The notes under the pieces are model-generated. The model had not been told where the DNA came from, searched no databases, and was given only the letters and a program-made list of their open reading frames with translations. Shown one piece after another: positions 41,811-50,845 of a stretch of 64,000 nt of DNA. Numbering within the stretch: the stretch's first letter is position 1; every line of letters starts with the position of its first letter. The stretch is from assembly GCA_008933615.1 (NCBI GenBank), contig WBUR01000018.1, positions 1 through 64,000 on the forward strand, in the 5' to 3' direction. This DNA is from a bacterium. GTDB lineage: Bacteria; CLD3; SB21. The translations under genes were made by a program, and so were the position numbers.

Positions 41811-42356
41811 ATGAAGCGTTTCACGGATTTCAGTTTTTGGATCGTCATCCTATCGTGTTTAGCGATCATGCAGTATGAATTGGTTGGCCAGGAAAAAGAA
41901 GTTAGGCCGAGCCCACCTGCAAAAGTTTCATTCAATTTAAATGGAAATGATATTGTCATTGACTATTCCAGTCCGTCCGTTAAGGGCCGCGAGATATGGG
42001 GAAAATTGGTTCCTTTCGATAAAGTATGGCGGGCGGGCGCGAATGAGAACACCACCATTTCGTTTTCAAAACCTGTTATGATCGAAGGTAAGAAACTGGT
42101 CGCAGGAACGTACGGCTTTCATACTATTCCATCAAAAAACGAATGGATCATCATTTTTAGCAACGATGCTAAGGAATGGGGCAGTTACAAATATAAACAG
42201 GAACGTGATGCGCTTCGGGTCACGGTGAAGCCGCAGGCAAACGCATTGCAGGAAAAGTTGGTCTATACCATTGACAAGGCCGATAATAAAAAAGCAAAAG
42301 CCGTATTGGCCTGGGAAAAACTAAAAATTGCATTCACCATAGAAAATGTTGAATAG
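41811..42356 (+). CDS. DUF2911 protein, second paralogue (domain only)
   Basis: A 181-residue version without the helical C-terminus. A signal or anchor helix (ending near VGQE) is followed by the same domain: YSSPSVKGREIWGKLVPFDK, VWRAGANENTTISF and LVAGTYGFHTIP. It is about as close to the neighbours as they are to each other, which shows an old tandem duplication. The shared terminator ahead and 114 bp behind suggest that each gene has its own promoter. No metal or catalytic motif can be assigned. Confidence 0.85.
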   Translation: MKRFTDFSFWIVILSCLAIMQYELVGQEKEVRPSPPAKVSFNLNGNDIVIDYSSPSVKGREIWGKLVPFDKVWRAGANENTTISFSKPVMIEGKKLVAGTYGFHTIPSKNEWIIIFSNDAKEWGSYKYKQERDALRVTVKPQANALQEKLVYTIDKADNKKAKAVLAWEKLKIAFTIENVE

Positions 42357-42470
42357 TAATTCATTAACCAATGAAGGAGCGGTTAAAGGCGGGCTTAAAA
42401 TAAAAAATTGACCGCAATAATCGAAAGTATTTGTTCCTAACTAATCACATACTAATAATAGGAGGAAAAA

Positions 42471-43565
42471 ATGAAAGTAATTATTCACTCGGCATGGTTC
42501 GTAGCCATGCTCTCAGTTCTGAGCCTAACAAGTTTGTCATCGCAGGAATTGCTGATTCTGCCGGACGCAAGTCCCGCGGCCATGGTCATGCAGGAGGTCG
42601 GTATTTCCAAAGTAAAGATCAGTTACCACAGCCCCGCAGTCAATGGCCGTGAGGTTTGGGGCAAACTGGTTCCGTATGGCTGGGAGGCGCCAACTGCTTT
42701 TGGAAACGGTAAAGCAACGCCATGGCGCGCCGGAGCAAATGAAAACACAAGCATTACGTTTACGCACGATGCGATGGTTGAAGGCAAGCCTCTGCGCGCA
42801 GGCACGTATGGATTATTTATGGTGACCGGACCGGATCAATGGACGGTCATATTCAGCAAGAATTCAACCTCCTGGGGACAATTCTTTTATGAGGAATCCG
42901 AAGACGCTTTGCGCGTGACCGTAAAGCCGGTGGCAGTAAGTGAATCGCAAGATCGATTGAGTTACGGTTTCGATAATACTAATACCAAACAAACCACGGC
43001 TTATTTGCGCTGGGAAAAACTGAAAGTTCCTTTCACCATAACTTTTGACACACCGGCTATTGTTGTCGAGAACCTGAAGAACCAATTACGCAACAGAAAT
43101 GCTTTTAGCGGAGCAATGTTGATTCGGGCAGCCAATTACTGCCTTCAGAACGATATAGCGCTGGATCAGGCTGCGCTATGGGCCGAACGAGCCTTTGCGT
43201 TTGGCGGCGGTAACGGGGCGCGATTTGCGAAGGCCACGATACTCGAGAAACAAGGTAAAATTGCTGAGGCGGACGCTCTGCGTAAGACGACTGCAGAGAA
43301 TGCCAATGAAATTGAGATGAACGCTTACGGGTATGAAATGCTCGGCCAGAAAAAGTTCGATCAGGCAATTGAGATTTTTAAAACCAATACGGTAAGATTT
43401 CCTAAATCATGGAATGTCTGGGACAGCCTTGCCGACGGTTATGACCAGAAGGGCGAGAAGAAGTTGGCAATTGAAAATTACAATAAAGCTTTGAAGCTGG
43501 TAACGGATGACGGGAATAAAGGTAGAATCGGGGATATTCTGAAAAGATTAAACGCAAGCAAGTAG
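42471..43565 (+). CDS. DUF2911 protein with C-terminal TPR region, third paralogue
   Basis: A 364-residue exported protein. It has a signal peptide (ending LSSQ) and a DUF2911 domain with VNGREVWGKLVPYG, a short insert (WEAPTAFGNGKAT) and PWRAGANENTSITF. C-terminal TPR helices lie at about 205-360 (FDQAIEIFKTNTVRFPKSWN, DGYDQKGEKKLAIENYNKAL). AGGAGG lies six bases before the start. It is followed by a bidirectional terminator shared with the symporter gene. The TPR part suggests a docking role absent from the second copy. Confidence 0.87.
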   Translation: MKVIIHSAWFVAMLSVLSLTSLSSQELLILPDASPAAMVMQEVGISKVKISYHSPAVNGREVWGKLVPYGWEAPTAFGNGKATPWRAGANENTSITFTHDAMVEGKPLRAGTYGLFMVTGPDQWTVIFSKNSTSWGQFFYEESEDALRVTVKPVAVSESQDRLSYGFDNTNTKQTTAYLRWEKLKVPFTITFDTPAIVVENLKNQLRNRNAFSGAMLIRAANYCLQNDIALDQAALWAERAFAFGGGNGARFAKATILEKQGKIAEADALRKTTAENANEIEMNAYGYEMLGQKKFDQAIEIFKTNTVRFPKSWNVWDSLADGYDQKGEKKLAIENYNKALKLVTDDGNKGRIGDILKRLNASK

Positions 43566-43589
43566 AATCTGATTTGGGTTGAAGTTATG

Positions 43590-43629
43590 AAAAGCCTGTG
43601 AGGTACTAATACTCACGGGCTTTTTCTTT
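43590..43629. terminator. Bidirectional intrinsic terminator
   Basis: AAAAGCCTGTGAG pairs with CTCACGGGCTTTT (one G:U) around a nine-base loop, with T-rich sequence on the plus side. It overlaps the stop codon of the minus-strand symporter gene at 43606. Confidence 0.85.
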
Positions 43630-45315
43630 TGTAAACGGCTGGAACGCAAGCGAGAGCAGCATGACCAGCACGCACCCGATTACATTGTACCAAAGAAAAG
43701 AAATTTCCGTAAAAAGAAAACATAGGATCACGGCGATCTCTGCAACAACTGCGGCAAAAAAAACCGAAGTTCCGCGAATGAATTTCATATAAAATCCGAC
43801 TAAAAAAATTCCGAGTATAGTTCCATAAAACAGAGAACCCAGAATATTCACCGCTTCGATCAGGGACCCCAGCAGGCTTGCGAACTGCGCGAAGAAGATC
43901 GCGTAGATACCCCAAAAAACGGTCGCTAGCTTTGTAATAAGAACCGTTTGTTTTTCATCGCCGGAAGTGTGTATTTGTTTTTTGATTAAACGTCTGTATA
44001 TATCGACCACCGTCGTGGACGCCAGCGCATTCAGTTCTGAAGCTGTCGACGACATGGATGCCGCGAATATGGCTGCAATCACCATGCCGACAAGCCCGAC
44101 AGGCAAATACGTAATTACAAAATTCAAAAAAATATAATTGGCGTCGTTCGTATTGGCCGACGGGTCGTTAACCTTCATCAAAGCCGTGGCCTCAGAGCGA
44201 ATAGCGCGAAGCCCGTCGTTGCTCATTTTTAATTCCCGTTGAATGGCGGCGATCTTACTTTCGTCCTTATCGTGAATGGCTGTGAGAAGGCTATTAAGTT
44301 GAATTTCTTTGTCTTTAAAAACAGTTACATGCTGTTCTTCTAATTTTTTGTAATCTGCTGCATACCGGCCGGTTTGAAGTTTTTGCGTTTCGACCGTGTT
44401 AAAAAAAACAGGGGGCGTGACGAACTGGTAAAATACAAACAACATGACGCCAAGAAATAGAATGGAAAATTGCATGGGAACTTTTACCAGGCCGTTACAC
44501 AGCAATCCAAGGCGGCTTTGCGTAACGGATTGTCCGGTCAAATAGCGTCCGACCTGGGATTGATCCGTTCCAAAATATGCGAGTTGCAAAAACAGGCCGC
44601 CGATAATTCCCGACCATATAGTATAGCGGTCGTTCAGATTAAACGAAAAATCAATCGTATTTAGCTTTTCCATTTTTCCCGCAACGTGCAATGCATCGAT
44701 AAATGACAGTTGCGGCGGCAAAAGGTAAATCATCGTGCCGAATGCAGCTATCATTCCGGCCGTAATGATGATCATTTGATGGGTCTGCGTCCAACTCACT
44801 GCGCGCGTGCCGCCGGAGGCCGTGTAAATAATGACCAGTCCGCCCATAATGATATTGGTCCAGTACAAGTTCCATCCTAGCAAAACCGACAATATGATCG
44901 ACGGAGCGTAAATAGTTAATCCGGCGCCCAGCCCGCGTTGAATAGTAAATAAAAAGACGGCAAGCAGCCGGGTTTTCAGGTCAAATTGAGTTTCAAGATA
45001 TTCATATGCCGTGTAGATCTTCAACCGGTGATAGATCGGTACGGCGGTCACGGATAAAATTACCATCGCCAGCGGCAGTCCGAAATAAAATTGAACGAAT
45101 CGCATTCCGTCGATATAGGATTGTCCCGGCGTCGACATGAAAGTGATAGCGCTGGCCTGCGTGGCCATGATCGATAGACAGATCGTGTACCATTTCATAT
45201 CATTACCGGACAGTAAATATCCCCGCATGTCTTTGCTGCCACGGCCTTTCCAGACGCCGTAGCTGACAATAAATACAAGCGATGATACTAAAACGATCCA
45301 GTCGAACGTTGTCAT
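43606..45315 (-). CDS. Sodium:solute symporter (SSS family)
   Basis: A 569-residue transporter with about 13 membrane helices, LeuT-like fold. Family segments include SIMATQASAITFMSTPGQSY, GGTRAVSWTQTHQ and AAIFAASMSSTASELNALAS, the last close to the SSS signature. A hydrophilic insert of about 90 residues (about 315-405) lies between two helices; it is a feature of a subgroup of bacterial SSS proteins. It would take up a sugar, amino acid or vitamin with Na+. Na+ coupling fits the sodium pump elsewhere in the window. The 40-residue membrane peptide gene just upstream is probably co-transcribed. Confidence 0.9.
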   Translation of the reverse strand: MTTFDWIVLVSSLVFIVSYGVWKGRGSKDMRGYLLSGNDMKWYTICLSIMATQASAITFMSTPGQSYIDGMRFVQFYFGLPLAMVILSVTAVPIYHRLKIYTAYEYLETQFDLKTRLLAVFLFTIQRGLGAGLTIYAPSIILSVLLGWNLYWTNIIMGGLVIIYTASGGTRAVSWTQTHQMIIITAGMIAAFGTMIYLLPPQLSFIDALHVAGKMEKLNTIDFSFNLNDRYTIWSGIIGGLFLQLAYFGTDQSQVGRYLTGQSVTQSRLGLLCNGLVKVPMQFSILFLGVMLFVFYQFVTPPVFFNTVETQKLQTGRYAADYKKLEEQHVTVFKDKEIQLNSLLTAIHDKDESKIAAIQRELKMSNDGLRAIRSEATALMKVNDPSANTNDANYIFLNFVITYLPVGLVGMVIAAIFAASMSSTASELNALASTTVVDIYRRLIKKQIHTSGDEKQTVLITKLATVFWGIYAIFFAQFASLLGSLIEAVNILGSLFYGTILGIFLVGFYMKFIRGTSVFFAAVVAEIAVILCFLFTEISFLWYNVIGCVLVMLLSLAFQPFTKEKAREY

Positions 45316-45336
45316 ACAAAAACCGGTTGATTGGGA

Positions 45337-45459
45337 TTAATTAAAAGCTGATGAGAAAAGATAGAATATGATTATCAGTAGTACCAGAAAGAAAATGACA
45401 AGCAGATACCATGATCGCCATGTTTTAAAGGGAGCCGGACTTGGTTCTGTCTCACGCAT
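45337..45459 (-). CDS. 40-residue single-helix membrane peptide
   Basis: A small gene between the PIG-L deacetylase gene (stop at 45485) and the SSS symporter gene (start at 45315), spacing 25 and 21 bp. It encodes a polar Pro-rich N-terminus, FKTWRSWY, and one membrane helix of about 20 hydrophobic residues with a short tail. The position and lack of rare codons suggest a real small protein, perhaps a subunit of the symporter. There is no clear ribosome-binding site. Confidence 0.65.
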   Translation of the reverse strand: MRETEPSPAPFKTWRSWYLLVIFFLVLLIIIFYLFSSAFN

Positions 45460-45484
45460 GGTTATCTGCTATAGTTGTTCAGTA

Positions 45485-47977
45485 TTATTTGGCTTTTCCT
45501 GATGAGATCATATTAACAAAAATTTTATACGCCCCGGGAACGCCGGCGGGCAGTTGGCGGAACCACGAGTAGCCGCTATAAATAAAAACGCCTTTTCCGT
45601 AACGGGTGAATAACATACCGCCGTTTTTTGCGGTTTCACCCGGATCGTTAGCGGAAAATACGGTTTCATATTTAGCGTCCCAGGGGTTGGCGAAATAAAG
45701 ACCGCGTTCCTGCACCCACCCTGAGAAATCCTGCTCTGTTATAAGGTTTGGATAACGCATAACGACGTGATCTTTTAAAAGTATACCGATGGGCGCATCC
45801 TCAAAAGTCACGCGCTCGTTGGTAATCTTAAATGGATAAGGTCCGATATTATCAACAGCCAATCCGCGCGGCGTATTATACTGCACGATGAGCGTTCCGC
45901 CGTTCTCAACATATCTCATCAATTTATTCTGCGCAAATTTTAATCTCGGCCGCGTATTGTACGCGCGAATACCGGCAACTATGGCGTCGTATGCTTCGAA
46001 TTGCCCGCGTTCCAGCTCCTCATCGCTGATCAGCTTCACGTTGATTCCGAGTTGGCCCAGATATTCGGGAATCTGATCGCCTGAGCCCATGATGTATCCG
46101 ATCTGCCGCGCTTCGGTTTGAATATCAAGACGAATGAGTTTGGCCTTTGCCGGCGGAAACAAAGTTTGGATAGGAATATGATCATACTGGATAGATTGAA
46201 TGCTTTGTGTGTACATTTTTCCGTCGACCGCAGCCTCGGCCGTAAAGAATCCGTCGGAGTTCGAAGCGGGCGGCTGAATGGAAAATTGTAATTTCGTTTC
46301 GTCGTATTTATTTTTTAGTTCAAACGGGATAGATTCAGGGGATAAGGCCCATCCTTTGGGTAATTGTAGTCTCAGATTCCCGTTGACGTTCGCCGCTCCG
46401 CTTTTTAATGTTAGCGTAATAGTTTTCGGGAGGTTGCTTGAAAAAAGATAAACCTTTTCTTCGAGGTTCACAGCAACGGATGGAACTATGGCAAACGGCC
46501 GGTAACGTTCCCCTTTTACAGGATCGGTCCACCGGTACAGGACGGGTATGTGAAAACTTAGAAGTTCTCCGTCCGCCTTAACGATAAACTCAACATACAG
46601 AGCCGAAGGATTTTCCGCTGAACCGATTTTTTTTTGGTCATCAACTGCAAACATGCCCTTCGTTGGTTCTTTAGCAATCCAATAAGGCTCTGTATAGTTT
46701 GCATCGGAGGTAATGGTTACCTGGTTCGACGAACTTACGAATTTTCCTTTTCTAAGTTCAACTGATGCAAGTGTGTCGGGAGTCTGGAACGGAAAATTAA
46801 TTTTTTGGAGTGCGAGCGGATACGTCGTACGATTGATGATCGCCGCCGTTATTTTTATTTGGTTCCCGGGTGCAGCTGCATAATCATCGGCAATCGCTTC
46901 CATCCAGATTCCAGCGCATGACCGGATAACCTCACGCAATTCTTTTTGCTTTTGTTTGACCCTGACATTGTCAGGTAATTGATTCATCTGTCGATAGGCT
47001 TTGATGAGTTGCGGAATTGAAGCGGAAGGATTTTCAGGATTGAATTTCCTGTAAATGTCGTCAAGTATTGCTCCGACTTCTTTACCGCCAGGAATACGCG
47101 ACCAGGTTAAATCAATCCCGTCGAACAGATCGTTCGCCGCAGGCTCGCCTTTGGTCAGGTCAAAATAGTTTAATGTTTCTGCGCGTTGTCCGCTTACGCC
47201 GAATCCCTGGCTTTTGTGCATACTGCGGCTTTCCGCCGCCAATTCCGTGTACGACTTTCCAAGCAGCGGATCATATTCGCCGATATCCAATCGTATCAAT
47301 GTACTTAGATCTGCCTTTCGTTCCTGCAATGCCGGAAGCCATGCGTTCCAAAAAATCCTTTTGGCCTGCCAAGGTTCGACGTATTTCAGTTGCTCAGGAA
47401 ATTGAGAAGCGTCGGCGGCCAATGAAAAAGCTTCCTGCGCAATAATAGCAGACGCCGTATGTTGACCGTGCCCGCCTTCGCCGGTGGAAGGAAACCTGGT
47501 AATTATGATGTCCGGCTTAAACGAACGGATAACCCAGACAACATCTGATAATACCTTCTGTCTGTCCCAGATTGTGAAAGTTTCTTCCGGAGATTTAGTG
47601 TATCCAAAGTCGATCGCGCGCGTAAAAAATTGTTCCGCGCCGTCCAGTCTCCGCGCCGCAAGTAATTCCTGCGTTCGGATAATGCCAAGCAGTTCGCTCT
47701 GCTCGGTTCCGATCAGATTTTGTCCGCCGTCTCCTCGCGTAAGGGCAAGATATCCCGTTCGCAATAAGCGATGATTGGCGCAATAAGCCAGCACGGCCGT
47801 ATTTTCGTCATCAGGATGCGCCGCGATATATAATACACTGCCCAAAGCCGTCAGTTTTTTTAATGAAGCCTGAAGTTGCGCGGCGTCAGGATTGGGCATT
47901 ATTTGTCCTTGAAGAGGCGCGCTTATCAGATTGAGAAGCAGGAAACCTCCAAACAATAAACGAAAACATGTTTGCAT
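45485..47977 (-). CDS. Large PIG-L family (LmbE-like) deacetylase
   Basis: An 830-residue exported protein. A signal peptide (ending LQGQ) is followed by a PIG-L domain (about 45-290) with the metal motif AHPDDE (His54, Asp56-Asp57). RGDGGQNLIG and the third His in GEGGHGQHT are also seen. The rest (about 330-830) is beta-rich and contains a glutamine-amidotransferase-like or ThuA-like segment near the end (YDAIVAGIRAYNT, ENGGTLIVQYN). The family removes N-acetyl groups from GlcNAc-type sugars. This long form is common near SSS transporters and may process imported or surface glycans. It is first in a likely operon with the membrane peptide and the symporter. Confidence 0.87.
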   Translation of the reverse strand: MQTCFRLLFGGFLLLNLISAPLQGQIMPNPDAAQLQASLKKLTALGSVLYIAAHPDDENTAVLAYCANHRLLRTGYLALTRGDGGQNLIGTEQSELLGIIRTQELLAARRLDGAEQFFTRAIDFGYTKSPEETFTIWDRQKVLSDVVWVIRSFKPDIIITRFPSTGEGGHGQHTASAIIAQEAFSLAADASQFPEQLKYVEPWQAKRIFWNAWLPALQERKADLSTLIRLDIGEYDPLLGKSYTELAAESRSMHKSQGFGVSGQRAETLNYFDLTKGEPAANDLFDGIDLTWSRIPGGKEVGAILDDIYRKFNPENPSASIPQLIKAYRQMNQLPDNVRVKQKQKELREVIRSCAGIWMEAIADDYAAAPGNQIKITAAIINRTTYPLALQKINFPFQTPDTLASVELRKGKFVSSSNQVTITSDANYTEPYWIAKEPTKGMFAVDDQKKIGSAENPSALYVEFIVKADGELLSFHIPVLYRWTDPVKGERYRPFAIVPSVAVNLEEKVYLFSSNLPKTITLTLKSGAANVNGNLRLQLPKGWALSPESIPFELKNKYDETKLQFSIQPPASNSDGFFTAEAAVDGKMYTQSIQSIQYDHIPIQTLFPPAKAKLIRLDIQTEARQIGYIMGSGDQIPEYLGQLGINVKLISDEELERGQFEAYDAIVAGIRAYNTRPRLKFAQNKLMRYVENGGTLIVQYNTPRGLAVDNIGPYPFKITNERVTFEDAPIGILLKDHVVMRYPNLITEQDFSGWVQERGLYFANPWDAKYETVFSANDPGETAKNGGMLFTRYGKGVFIYSGYSWFRQLPAGVPGAYKIFVNMISSGKAK

Positions 47978-48083
47978 AATGAATTGATTTATATTTTAGA
48001 ATAGTGAAGAGTCATTACGTTTTTAACAATAATTTGTTGCATGTGCGGTGAGAATTGACCCGTTTGGTTCATTCTGTCCGGAG

Positions 48084-48518
48084 TTAAACCCGGTGATGAT
48101 CGCCGCGCCAATTCTGGATTGATTTCTTAATATCATCTTGGCTCAAATTCTCGGCTGCCGCGCGTTTTGAGAGCTCAATAAATTCTTCGTCTTTGGCAAA
48201 TCGCAGCCCTATAACCTGTTGTAGCGTGAGGCGGGGATCCATCAATTTTCCGGTTAATACAAAATGACGTAAATTCTCTTCAGCCCGAATCGCCCTATCC
48301 TGCGCGCGAAGAGCAAACAAACGTGCATAGAAATAAATGAATGTGAGGATGATGAACGTCAACACCATCATAGCGGCGTCTAATCTTCCATGGCCCCGGC
48401 TGTAAGCGTTTCCGAAATGTACGATGGAGCCTATTCCCAGGGCCAGCAGTAAAGCAAAAGCAACGAAATGAAAAAGAGGAACAATTCGCCGGTGATTGGC
48501 ATAATTCTGCGTTTCCAT
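48084..48518 (-). CDS. DUF6526 membrane protein
   Basis: A 144-residue protein matching DUF6526 in layout: METQNYANHRRIVPLFHFV at the N-terminus, two membrane helices (about 13-32 and 47-67), then a soluble tail with RAIRAEENLRHFVLTGKLMD and LSQDDIKKSIQNWR. The function is unknown. It is preceded by a DoxX-type gene 40 bp upstream, and the pair may be one unit. Downstream after 106 bp is the large PIG-L gene. Confidence 0.78.
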   Translation of the reverse strand: METQNYANHRRIVPLFHFVAFALLLALGIGSIVHFGNAYSRGHGRLDAAMMVLTFIILTFIYFYARLFALRAQDRAIRAEENLRHFVLTGKLMDPRLTLQQVIGLRFAKDEEFIELSKRAAAENLSQDDIKKSIQNWRGDHHRV

Positions 48519-48558
48519 GGTATCTCCTGGTTTATGAGAAGCAGCTTTTTAAGCTAAA

Positions 48559-49005
48559 TTATATGCTGTTGACCTTTTTTTTATCAAGATAACTATCCAC
48601 CGATAATGTTCCGGAGCCGTATATGGTTATCAGGCAAACCAAGAACAAGACCAGTGCAGAAAATTCCAAAGATTGATCTTTTGAAAAAAGGCCTTCTTTC
48701 AAGTGCACTAAAAAAACGGCTCCAAAAAGGATCGGCAGTTGTATCGCCGCGCCGATGCGTGTGATCATACCGATGGCCATGAGAAGTCCGCCGGCAATAT
48801 GTCCCATAGCAACATAGTGAACGAGCAGGGTATTCCATGCGCTGTAATTGCCGGACTCCATTACCAGAGAAGCTACATAATCCGGCTGCCATAAAAAATA
48901 AATTCCTTTGACGAGTAAACCGATCCCCAAATATATTCGCATAAGGTCAAAACACCAATCACGATGTTTTTCAATCCAATCGATCATATCTTTCATTTTT
49001 TTCAT
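48559..49005 (-). CDS. DoxX-family membrane protein
   Basis: A 148-residue protein with four membrane helices (about 18-40, 62-80, 84-101 and 115-135), as in DoxX/DoxD-like proteins. LMRIYLGIGLLVKGIYFL and GMITRIGAAIQLPILFG are typical segments. Such proteins are linked to thiosulfate or oxidative-stress-related membrane functions; the specific role is not known. The N-terminus is polar (MIDWIEKHRD). It is followed by DUF6526 and preceded by an amidohydrolase gene on the same strand. Confidence 0.8.
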   Translation of the reverse strand: MKKMKDMIDWIEKHRDWCFDLMRIYLGIGLLVKGIYFLWQPDYVASLVMESGNYSAWNTLLVHYVAMGHIAGGLLMAIGMITRIGAAIQLPILFGAVFLVHLKEGLFSKDQSLEFSALVLFLVCLITIYGSGTLSVDSYLDKKKVNSI

Positions 49006-49066
49006 TGATCCTCCTTTGCGAATAAGTTAATAGACAGGAAAGATTTATTAGGGCAGCGGCGCCCGG

Positions 49067-50347
49067 TCATTGTTTATATATTTTACCATCCTTCATAACG
49101 AAACTTACATTTTCAAGAACGGAAATGTTCTTTAACGGATCTTCTTTCACGGCGATAATATCCGCATATGCGCCGGGTGAAATTTCCCCGATCTTTCCCC
49201 AGGCGTCGAGCATCTCGGCGGCCATGCTGGTTGCGGATTTGATCGCCTGCATCGGCGACATACCCCATTTAACCATGTAGGAAAATTCCTTCGCCTGATT
49301 TTCAGTCCAGGGGAAACCGCCAACGTCCGTTCCGAAGACGATTTTTACGCCGGACTTTAATGCCTTATTGAAGACCGTGGGCAGGATTTCATTAAATTGT
49401 TTATTGATCGGACTACCTGCCGCCGCGCGTCCTTCCGCGACCCAGACATTTACATATATGGTAGGGCACCAGTATATGTTTTTCTCGATCATGAGCCGCA
49501 TACACTCGTCATCCATCGCGAAGCCGTGTTCGATGGAATTGGCGCCGGCATTAATCGCATAAATGATTCCGTCCCGTGTTACCGCATGCGCGGCCAGTTT
49601 TTTTCTGGAAACCTTGGTTTCATCGCCGATGGCGGTGATCTCTTCGTTCGTGAAATTGGGTATACTGCGGAATGAGCCGTCGGGCAGGCGATAGTAACCG
49701 CGGTCGGCATAAATTTTGATCCAGTCAATGCCATAGGAAATCTGCTCACGAACCGCTTTTCGCGCTTCGTCAGCGCCGGTAATTTCCTGCACGCCCTTCG
49801 GCATGTGTAATTCCCAGGCATAGGTCTTATTGCTCAAGATATAGTGTCCGGTGGTGTTAATTGCGCGCCCCGAAACATACATGCGCGGCCCGTCTATTAC
49901 GCCGTTGTTGATCGCCTTTTTTAGATCCACATCAGCATACATAGCTCCTTCGGTTTCGACGTCGCGCAGCGTGGTGAACCCGTTCATCAACGCGATTTTA
50001 CATGCGAGCGAAGCGCGCAGGGTGCGATAGGGGATAGATTCCTTCAGTATTTGTTCCGCATAATCCTCTTCGGTAATGTCGCCTTGAAGCAAAACGTGTG
50101 TGTGTCCGTCGATAAGCCCCGGTAATACGGTATATCCGGACAGATCGATAATTTTAGCTCCTTTAGGAATGGAGAGATTCTGTCCGACCTGTTTTATTAT
50201 ATTTTCTTCAACAATGATCACGGCGTTTTCTGTAACCTGATCTTTTTTTCCGTCAATGAGTCTGCCGCATTTGATGGCAGTCGTGTTTTGCGCAAGTGCA
50301 GGAAAAGCGAGAACTAGACTGAAAAGAATATATTCAATGATTTTCAT
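49067..50347 (-). CDS. Exported metal-dependent amidohydrolase (imidazolonepropionase/prolidase-like)
   Basis: A 426-residue protein with a signal peptide (ending ALAQ). The amidohydrolase motifs are GLIDGHTH (HxH), a Lys in DWIKIYADRGYY, AHAVTRDG, EHGFAMD and the Asp in VFGTDVGGFPW. The C-terminal strand is YADIIAVKEDPL. It belongs to the exported branch that includes imidazolonepropionase-like and Xaa-Pro dipeptidase-like enzymes; the substrate cannot be given. A second amidohydrolase of a different subfamily lies at 1.1 kb. The gene follows the rhodanese gene by 49 bp. Confidence 0.88.
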   Translation of the reverse strand: MKIIEYILFSLVLAFPALAQNTTAIKCGRLIDGKKDQVTENAVIIVEENIIKQVGQNLSIPKGAKIIDLSGYTVLPGLIDGHTHVLLQGDITEEDYAEQILKESIPYRTLRASLACKIALMNGFTTLRDVETEGAMYADVDLKKAINNGVIDGPRMYVSGRAINTTGHYILSNKTYAWELHMPKGVQEITGADEARKAVREQISYGIDWIKIYADRGYYRLPDGSFRSIPNFTNEEITAIGDETKVSRKKLAAHAVTRDGIIYAINAGANSIEHGFAMDDECMRLMIEKNIYWCPTIYVNVWVAEGRAAAGSPINKQFNEILPTVFNKALKSGVKIVFGTDVGGFPWTENQAKEFSYMVKWGMSPMQAIKSATSMAAEMLDAWGKIGEISPGAYADIIAVKEDPLKNISVLENVSFVMKDGKIYKQ

Positions 50348-50396
50348 AACAAACTCCCATAATTAGTGAAAATGAAAAAAAACGATTCTTCCTGAA

Positions 50397-50774
50397 TTAT
50401 TTTCCTTTTTCAATATCTACATTCATTTCTTTAAAAGCGCCCCAGCCTCCTGCAACTGAAAACACGTTGGTATAACCCATTTTCTGGAGGTTATCGGCGA
50501 CCAGCACTGATCGGAAACCGCCGCCGCAATACAAATACAGCGGCTGCGCCATGTCGGGATGTTTTTTTTCGATATCGCGTTCAATAATCCCTTTCCCCAA
50601 ATGTTCCGAACCTTTAACATGTCCGGCGGCATACTCACTTTCTTCCCGAACATCGATCAGTGCAACCTGCGGATCGGTTTCCATCGCAGAAAGCGTTTCT
50701 TCCGTGCTGACTTCTTTGATATGTTGTTTGGAATCGTGTATCAGTTTCAGAAATGCAGGGGAGTGGTGTTTCAT
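50397..50774 (-). CDS. Single-domain rhodanese-like sulfurtransferase
   Basis: A 125-residue rhodanese domain. The catalytic loop is CGGGFRS with Cys83. LIDVREESEYAAGHVKGSEHL is the family's N-terminal signature. It would carry a persulfide on Cys83 and pass sulfur to thiol acceptors; no partner is evident. The upstream rsgA gene is separated by a terminator (50806-50835), so it probably has its own promoter. The amidohydrolase gene follows it. Confidence 0.9.
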   Translation of the reverse strand: MKHHSPAFLKLIHDSKQHIKEVSTEETLSAMETDPQVALIDVREESEYAAGHVKGSEHLGKGIIERDIEKKHPDMAQPLYLYCGGGFRSVLVADNLQKMGYTNVFSVAGGWGAFKEMNVDIEKGK

Positions 50775-50805
50775 TGCCGGTTCCTTCAGATGGTTTCATA
50801 TGAAA

Positions 50806-50835
50806 TAAAAACAGAGCGGGACGGCTGTCCCGCTC
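50806..50835 (-). terminator. Intrinsic terminator of rsgA
   Basis: GAGCGGGAC / GTCCCGCTC, nine perfect base pairs around four bases. On the minus strand it is followed by TGTTTTTATTT. It lies 10 bp after the rsgA stop codon. Confidence 0.88.
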
Positions 50836-50845
50836 CTTGCCGCCG

